Positions 59,715 through 64,000 of a DNA stretch of 64,000 nucleotides are shown here, piece after piece. The stretch lies in assembly GCA_028718185.1 (NCBI GenBank), contig JAQUMH010000011.1, positions 1 to 64,000 on the forward strand, in the 5' to 3' direction. The notes beneath the pieces are model-generated. The model was given only the letters and a program-made list of their open reading frames with translations, ran no database searches and was not told the DNA's origin. The position numbers were made by a program, and so were the translations under genes. The stretch is from Elusimicrobiota bacterium (GTDB lineage: Bacteria; Elusimicrobiota; UBA8919). The first letter of the stretch is position 1. The number at the start of each line of letters is the position of its first letter.

Positions 59715-60833
59715 TTATCTGTTTCCTTTCATTGATTCTAATAAAATTGTTTCTAATTCACCCCGGTTTTTTGAGGGATTAAGATAACAGTCAATAATTC
59801 TTTCATGAGGCAATTTTTCTATTCTTTCATTCATAATATTTAATACTTTTGAATTAATCTCTATTGCTTTTTTTACCGGCATATGTTCAGGATTAATATC
59901 TATACCTAGAAACTCTTTATATCCTATCATTTTTAACGCATATAGTAAAGCTTCTGTGTTTTGCCATTCAACAACGCCTACGTTTAAGTCTTGGTCATAA
60001 TTACCTAACGGTTGACTGTTGAAATGTGTATGAGCAAGTCTTCCTTCGAAAGCAGATAGCGAATATGCAGAAGGAGCGTCTTCATATCCCATTCGCACAT
60101 GACCTATTTCAGGATTAAGTCCTACTAGAGTATATCCTTGTTTTAGTAATTTTTTGTTTTCGGGATTTTTAAGTTTACTTTCAATTCTTTGTGCTGCAAG
60201 AATGCCTTCAGCAGTTGTTCTATAAATATTGTTTGGGGCAGGCTCATATGGTTTAGGTTCAATAGCTACCCTTATTCCCGGAGTTTCATCCATAGATGCA
60301 GCCACTGATTCTTCAAAATTGTTCCACATCCAATAATAGTTTGTACCTAACGAATACATATATCCATCTATTCCAGGCCAGGAAATAGCACAATTAGCAC
60401 CGGTTTCTTTTACTAATTTTAAACCGTCAGCAGCTATTTTGATAGCTTTTTCTCTTGTTTTTTTATCAGGATTTGAAAGTGACCCAAATTCAAAATCTTT
60501 ATCAAAAAAATGCGAAAAAGGTATTCCAACGAGTCGTATCCCGGTATCTTTTTCCAGTTTTTTGTAAAGATGTAAGTTATCCCTGTTTACTTCTGCTGGA
60601 AAATGAGCTTCTATTCCTTTAACTCCATAATCTGCAAGTTCTTCCGCCATTTTTAACCTTTCTTTTATATTTTTTTCTTCTACATATCTATCATGAAATC
60701 TTCCCCCACCAGGTGTAAAATACCAGATACCAACTGAAAGATTTAATTTCAACTTAAAACTCCTCATGTGTTTTATTAACTCTTCCTTGCTACGAATCTT
60801 TTTTTGGTAAGAAAGATCTATCAATTTATACAT
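59715..60833 (-). CDS. Xylose-isomerase-like TIM-barrel protein
   Basis: A 372-residue protein of the xylose-isomerase fold. Features: ANCAISWPGIDGYMYSLGTN, VAIEPKPYEPAPNN, LVGLNPEIGHVRMGYED, AHTHFNSQPLGNYDQDLN and FLGIDINPEHMP, which would supply the metal-binding Glu/Asp/His set. With the FGGY kinase 16 bases upstream it makes an isomerase-kinase pair like xylose isomerase and xylulokinase, but other aldoses (rhamnose, fucose-type) are possible. The first ATG (60833) has GAGGT upstream; a start at 60767 is alternative. Confidence 0.84.
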   Translation of the reverse strand: MYKLIDLSYQKKIRSKEELIKHMRSFKLKLNLSVGIWYFTPGGGRFHDRYVEEKNIKERLKMAEELADYGVKGIEAHFPAEVNRDNLHLYKKLEKDTGIRLVGIPFSHFFDKDFEFGSLSNPDKKTREKAIKIAADGLKLVKETGANCAISWPGIDGYMYSLGTNYYWMWNNFEESVAASMDETPGIRVAIEPKPYEPAPNNIYRTTAEGILAAQRIESKLKNPENKKLLKQGYTLVGLNPEIGHVRMGYEDAPSAYSLSAFEGRLAHTHFNSQPLGNYDQDLNVGVVEWQNTEALLYALKMIGYKEFLGIDINPEHMPVKKAIEINSKVLNIMNERIEKLPHERIIDCYLNPSKNRGELETILLESMKGNR

Positions 60834-60849
60834 AATAATTGTTACCTCT

Positions 60850-62472
60850 TTAAACAGGCAATTTGGCTGTATGGTTTTGTTCTAATTTTGCATATCTTTT
60901 GAGTAATATTTCTATGTTTGGTGCATTTTCTTTTATTGGTTTTAAAAATGTAGATTTATCTTTCTGCACGAATATGTCTGTAGATTTTTTATAAGAAGTT
61001 CTTAATAAAACTTTTGCACCACTTATAGCACATCCTATCGGTGCCGCGTAGTTTGAGTTTTTTATTGTATAGCTATCAGCATTAAAAATATCACTTATTA
61101 GTTGTCTCAAAAATGTATTTCTAGACCCACCTCCTACTATGCAAATACTATTAACTTTATTTAAATGTGTGGAATGCAGTCGCAATGATAAAATCTGTGA
61201 AATATGTAATGCTCGTATATTTGTTTCAGGGTAGTCTTCATTAAATCCGTCTCTTATGATACCTTGCTTGCATAAAGGGACTGATTCACTCATTAAATAA
61301 GGCAGCATAAGTTTCTCCTGTTTTGATAAAACAGGTCTTCCTGCTTTTTTTATGTATTCTTTCCACACAGAGTCCCTTATCCCTGTATCTAAAGATTTAA
61401 TAATATATTTTTTTAAAAAGTGGTTATGTACTTTTCCACCATTAGTAATACAACTTAATGCCATTGCTGTTCCTTTTGTATATCCAAATATGTTGTATTC
61501 ACCATTTAGTGAATATTTTATTTTTTTCATAATACCGTTTACTGTATAACTACTACCTAAAGAAACAACAATGTTACCGCCAGAACCTGATAATGTTGCC
61601 GGATTGTCTCCTGTTCCTGCCAATATTATTGCCTTTGAATTAACACCATATTTTTTTACAAAATAACTACTAATTTTTCCTACTTTAGTATCGTAATGAG
61701 TTATATTTCCGATTTTTTCTTCCAAAGATGTAGATAATCCTAGCTTATTCAAATACAAATTAATTTCTTGTAATACTTGTTTGCTCCATTGAGGTTTATT
61801 AATGTTTATGTTATTTAAATTTGTTCCCCATCCGTCACCTGTATCTACTGGTACTATTTTTCCTGCTAAAATAGATGTTATAAATGCACTTAATAAAAAT
61901 ATATTTGTCGTTTCATTGTATTCTTTAGGAAATTTCTTTGCCCATTTTATTATTTGTGCAGCTGGAAATCTTAATTCTGCTTTATTACCTGTAATATAAG
62001 ATATTCCTCTTCTACCTTTAAACATTTCTGTTAAAATTTTTGTTTCTTCAACAGGACTCCTGTCTTCCCATATCGGTACCGTATTTCTTGAAAGTGTAAA
62101 TTGTATTTGCTCTGTTAACTCTTTTTCCGGATTCAATGATTTAATTCTATCTTTAAAAAAATGGTTTGTATATATTGTACAATGTTGCATTGCGTCTATT
62201 TTGATAATATGTATTTCAGATAATCTTATTCTATTTTTGATTATGTTTTTGAAGGAATAATCCAATGCTTCAATGAGCATTAATGGTGATGTATGATTTG
62301 TTTCAGGAACAGGTGAAGCAAGCACACCACCAACCGTCTTATACTTAGGAAAAGCATTATCGTAATCAAATTTTGATGTATAAATAATATCTCCTTCGTT
62401 TACATCAAGTATAACGATTTTCACAGATTGAGTGCTGAATTCTATTCCCAAAGAATATACATTTTTACTCAT
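60850..62472 (-). CDS. FGGY-family carbohydrate kinase
   Basis: About 540 residues. FGGY kinase: YSLGIEFSTQSVKIVILD at the N-terminus, IDAMQHCTIYT, LAGTGDNPATLSGSGGNIVV and IVGGGSRNTFLRQLISDIF near the C-terminus. It phosphorylates a ketose or polyol, presumably the product of the isomerase just downstream. ATG 62472 is chosen by comparison with the family; 62496 would add 8 residues. Ribosome binding sites are weak at both. Confidence 0.87.
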   Translation of the reverse strand: MSKNVYSLGIEFSTQSVKIVILDVNEGDIIYTSKFDYDNAFPKYKTVGGVLASPVPETNHTSPLMLIEALDYSFKNIIKNRIRLSEIHIIKIDAMQHCTIYTNHFFKDRIKSLNPEKELTEQIQFTLSRNTVPIWEDRSPVEETKILTEMFKGRRGISYITGNKAELRFPAAQIIKWAKKFPKEYNETTNIFLLSAFITSILAGKIVPVDTGDGWGTNLNNININKPQWSKQVLQEINLYLNKLGLSTSLEEKIGNITHYDTKVGKISSYFVKKYGVNSKAIILAGTGDNPATLSGSGGNIVVSLGSSYTVNGIMKKIKYSLNGEYNIFGYTKGTAMALSCITNGGKVHNHFLKKYIIKSLDTGIRDSVWKEYIKKAGRPVLSKQEKLMLPYLMSESVPLCKQGIIRDGFNEDYPETNIRALHISQILSLRLHSTHLNKVNSICIVGGGSRNTFLRQLISDIFNADSYTIKNSNYAAPIGCAISGAKVLLRTSYKKSTDIFVQKDKSTFLKPIKENAPNIEILLKRYAKLEQNHTAKLPV

Positions 62473-62537
62473 AATGTTTCTATAATACCTACACATAATA
62501 TAGCGAATTCAGTAGTTAAATTCCCACTTCCAGATAT

Positions 62538-63701
62538 TTAATGAGCTATTACTCTATTTCTGCCCAGCTTTTTTGCCCTGTATAATGACTTGTCCGCGAT
62601 ATTAATAAGTTCCATAGATTCTTTGGCATCTTGCGGATATATAGAGGCACCTACACTTATTGTAAGCTTACCATTGGGTTGATTGTGTCTAAATTCAAAC
62701 GGATATTTTTCTACATCGGTTTTTATTTTCTCCAGTATTTTTATGGCTCCATATTTATCTGTGGCCGGAAGAATTAATGCAAATTCGTCTCCACCATATC
62801 TTGATACAATATCAGTTCTTCTTAAGCTCTGAGATATTATTTTAGCCACTTGCTTAATGCAATCATTTCCTGCAAGGTGGCCGTTTTTATCATTGTAATT
62901 TTTGAAATGGTCAATATCGATTATAGCTAATGATAAAATACTGTTATATCTTTTTGCTAGTTCTGTTTCTTCTGTTATCCGCTGTTGAAAAAACCGGTGG
63001 TTATATACTTGTGTCAGTTCATCTATAATTGACAGTTCTTGTATTTTCAGGTAAAGTTGTGCATTTTGTAAAGCAACTGCAGCCTGATTAGAAATTGCGG
63101 TTGAGATAGCGATATCTTTTGACGTAAAAGTTATTTTATCTTTATCATTACCGATAATAATTAAACCCAGTATTTTGTCCTGGACTGCAAGCGGTAATAG
63201 TATAAATTGTTTTAACTTCAGATTTTCTGTTATTTCCTTGTCTATAAGCTGATTTTCTCCTGTATTTTGAATTGTAATCGGTGTTTTTAACCTAATGGTC
63301 CGCTCTATCATTTTATCCTGTTCCGGTACAAATGTAAATTTATTAATACCTTTTAGGGCGACAGCACCATTAGTTGCTATGCATTTAAGAGTGCTGTTTT
63401 CTTCCAGCTTATATATAAAAACTGAACAAAAACGTTTTTCTCTTATTAGGTTGTCAATTATTAAAGATAGTAATTTGTTGAAATTTGTTGTAGTAAGCAA
63501 TTTCTGAATAATTTCGTTTGTTCTTGTGAGTTCTTCTTGGGTGAGTAATCTTTCTTTTCCGAGTTGTCTGATTTTATAGTATTGATACAACAGGAACGTA
63601 AAAATAACGCCAAAAACGAGATAACGGAATAAAGGGTTTAACCATCCCAAAACTTCAATAAAGGAAATTGCAAGAAGGAATAGAAAAATAACTAATAGCA
63701 T
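62538..63701 (-). CDS. Membrane-anchored GAF-GGDEF diguanylate cyclase
   Basis: A 387-residue protein: two membrane helices (about 2-20 and 24-41), a GAF sensor domain (about 70-215) and a GGDEF domain (about 225-385) with intact SRYGGDEFALI (303-307) and an RRTD inhibitory I-site at 294-297. It should make c-di-GMP with product inhibition. Its gene follows a response-regulator gene with a 3-base gap, so the two are probably co-transcribed. It is the obvious local source of c-di-GMP for the GEMM-like riboswitches at 165, 33000 and 42133. Confidence 0.93.
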   Translation of the reverse strand: MLLVIFLFLLAISFIEVLGWLNPLFRYLVFGVIFTFLLYQYYKIRQLGKERLLTQEELTRTNEIIQKLLTTTNFNKLLSLIIDNLIREKRFCSVFIYKLEENSTLKCIATNGAVALKGINKFTFVPEQDKMIERTIRLKTPITIQNTGENQLIDKEITENLKLKQFILLPLAVQDKILGLIIIGNDKDKITFTSKDIAISTAISNQAAVALQNAQLYLKIQELSIIDELTQVYNHRFFQQRITEETELAKRYNSILSLAIIDIDHFKNYNDKNGHLAGNDCIKQVAKIISQSLRRTDIVSRYGGDEFALILPATDKYGAIKILEKIKTDVEKYPFEFRHNQPNGKLTISVGASIYPQDAKESMELINIADKSLYRAKKLGRNRVIAH

Positions 63702-63704
63702 TCA

Positions 63705-64000
63705 TTATTCACCAAGAACTTTCTTTATTTTTTCCTTTAGTTCGTCTAAATCTACAGGTTTTACAATATAATCGGATATTTTTGATGCCCAAACTTCGTA
63801 GTCTGTTTTGAAAGAGTCATACGCAGTACATATTACTATCGGTAAAACAGTGGATTTGCGTCTTACTTCTTCTAAAACCCTTAAACCGCTCATATCAGGA
63901 AGTTTAATATCTAATATAACTAAATCCGGAACAGTTGTTTTTAATAAATCAAAACATTCTTGTCCTGTTCCTGCAACCAGAACATTATATCCTGCTTCCC
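63705..64000 (-). CDS. Response regulator receiver domain (5' end cut by window edge)
   Basis: Only the C-terminal ~97 residues lie in the window, reading EAGYNVLVAGTGQECFDLLK from the edge. The phosphoacceptor aspartate is in DLVILDIKLPDMSGLRVLEE, the switch Thr in VICTAYDS and the lysine in DYIVKPVDL. Length suggests a single-domain regulator, with the start beyond 64000. It precedes the diguanylate cyclase and may control it or share its transcript. Confidence 0.9.
   Translation of the reverse strand, partial: EAGYNVLVAGTGQECFDLLKTTVPDLVILDIKLPDMSGLRVLEEVRRKSTVLPIVICTAYDSFKTDYEVWASKISDYIVKPVDLDELKEKIKKVLGE

Noticed and set aside
1-64000. tRNA, rRNA or insertion sequence genes
   Set aside because: None was recognised in either strand; there is no transposase reading frame despite many repeats.

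Overview
AT-rich bacterial window, almost entirely a run of minus-strand genes; only two AraC-type regulators read on the plus strand. Large secreted multidomain proteins end in a 'YPNPYNP...DGK...GVY' C-terminal domain (FlgD-Ig / type IX-secretion-like tag), next to PorV/PorQ-family outer-membrane proteins. With low-GC intergenic DNA packed with short repeats, this suggests an uncultured didermic bacterium of a candidate phylum (FCB-, Elusimicrobiota- or Firestonebacteria-like). The phylum cannot be fixed from this sequence alone. No rRNA, tRNA, transposase or CRISPR was seen.

Layout. Left half (1.7-42 kb, minus strand, read from right to left): PorV-like protein (41.8 kb) and a 2525-residue secreted glycan-active protein; a second PorV-like protein (32.7 kb) and a beta-helix/CBM6 protein; a 1457-residue secreted protein; a CBM6/Fn3/TIM-barrel protein; a DUF4091 protein; an amidohydrolase; a DegT aminotransferase; an AraC regulator; a secreted jelly-roll protein; a second DUF4091 protein; Gfo/Idh oxidoreductase; TIM-barrel isomerase; a second CBM6/Fn3/TIM-barrel protein; and two beta-helix proteins. 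Many are paralogue pairs. Right half (43.8-62.5 kb): mostly cytoplasmic genes, namely DUF89, three URO-D/MtaA-like methyltransferase-fold proteins, a methyl-THF methyltransferase-like protein, a corrinoid protein, ThuA, GH130, GH42, SDR, three Gfo/Idh oxidoreductases, two sugar isomerase-like proteins and an FGGY kinase. The right edge holds a GAF-GGDEF diguanylate cyclase and a truncated response regulator.

Working model (inference): secreted beta-helix and TIM-barrel proteins, exported with the help of PorV-like proteins, depolymerise a complex glycan. GH42, GH130, Gfo/Idh, isomerase and kinase proteins process the sugars. The corrinoid and methyltransferase genes suggest that the sugars carry O-methyl groups, or that methyl groups are moved to tetrahydrofolate. 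Both PorV leaders carry a c-di-GMP-I (GEMM)-like aptamer, and a third aptamer lies at the left edge. A diguanylate cyclase in the same window makes c-di-GMP control of the secretion genes plausible.

The non-coding DNA is unusually structured. It holds three GEMM-like aptamers, an unassigned hairpin motif before at least three genes with compensatory stem changes, REP-like GTAG hairpins that supply or touch gene stop codons, long palindromic repeats, and short 'word-repeat' spacers that seem to have entered coding sequence in two places.
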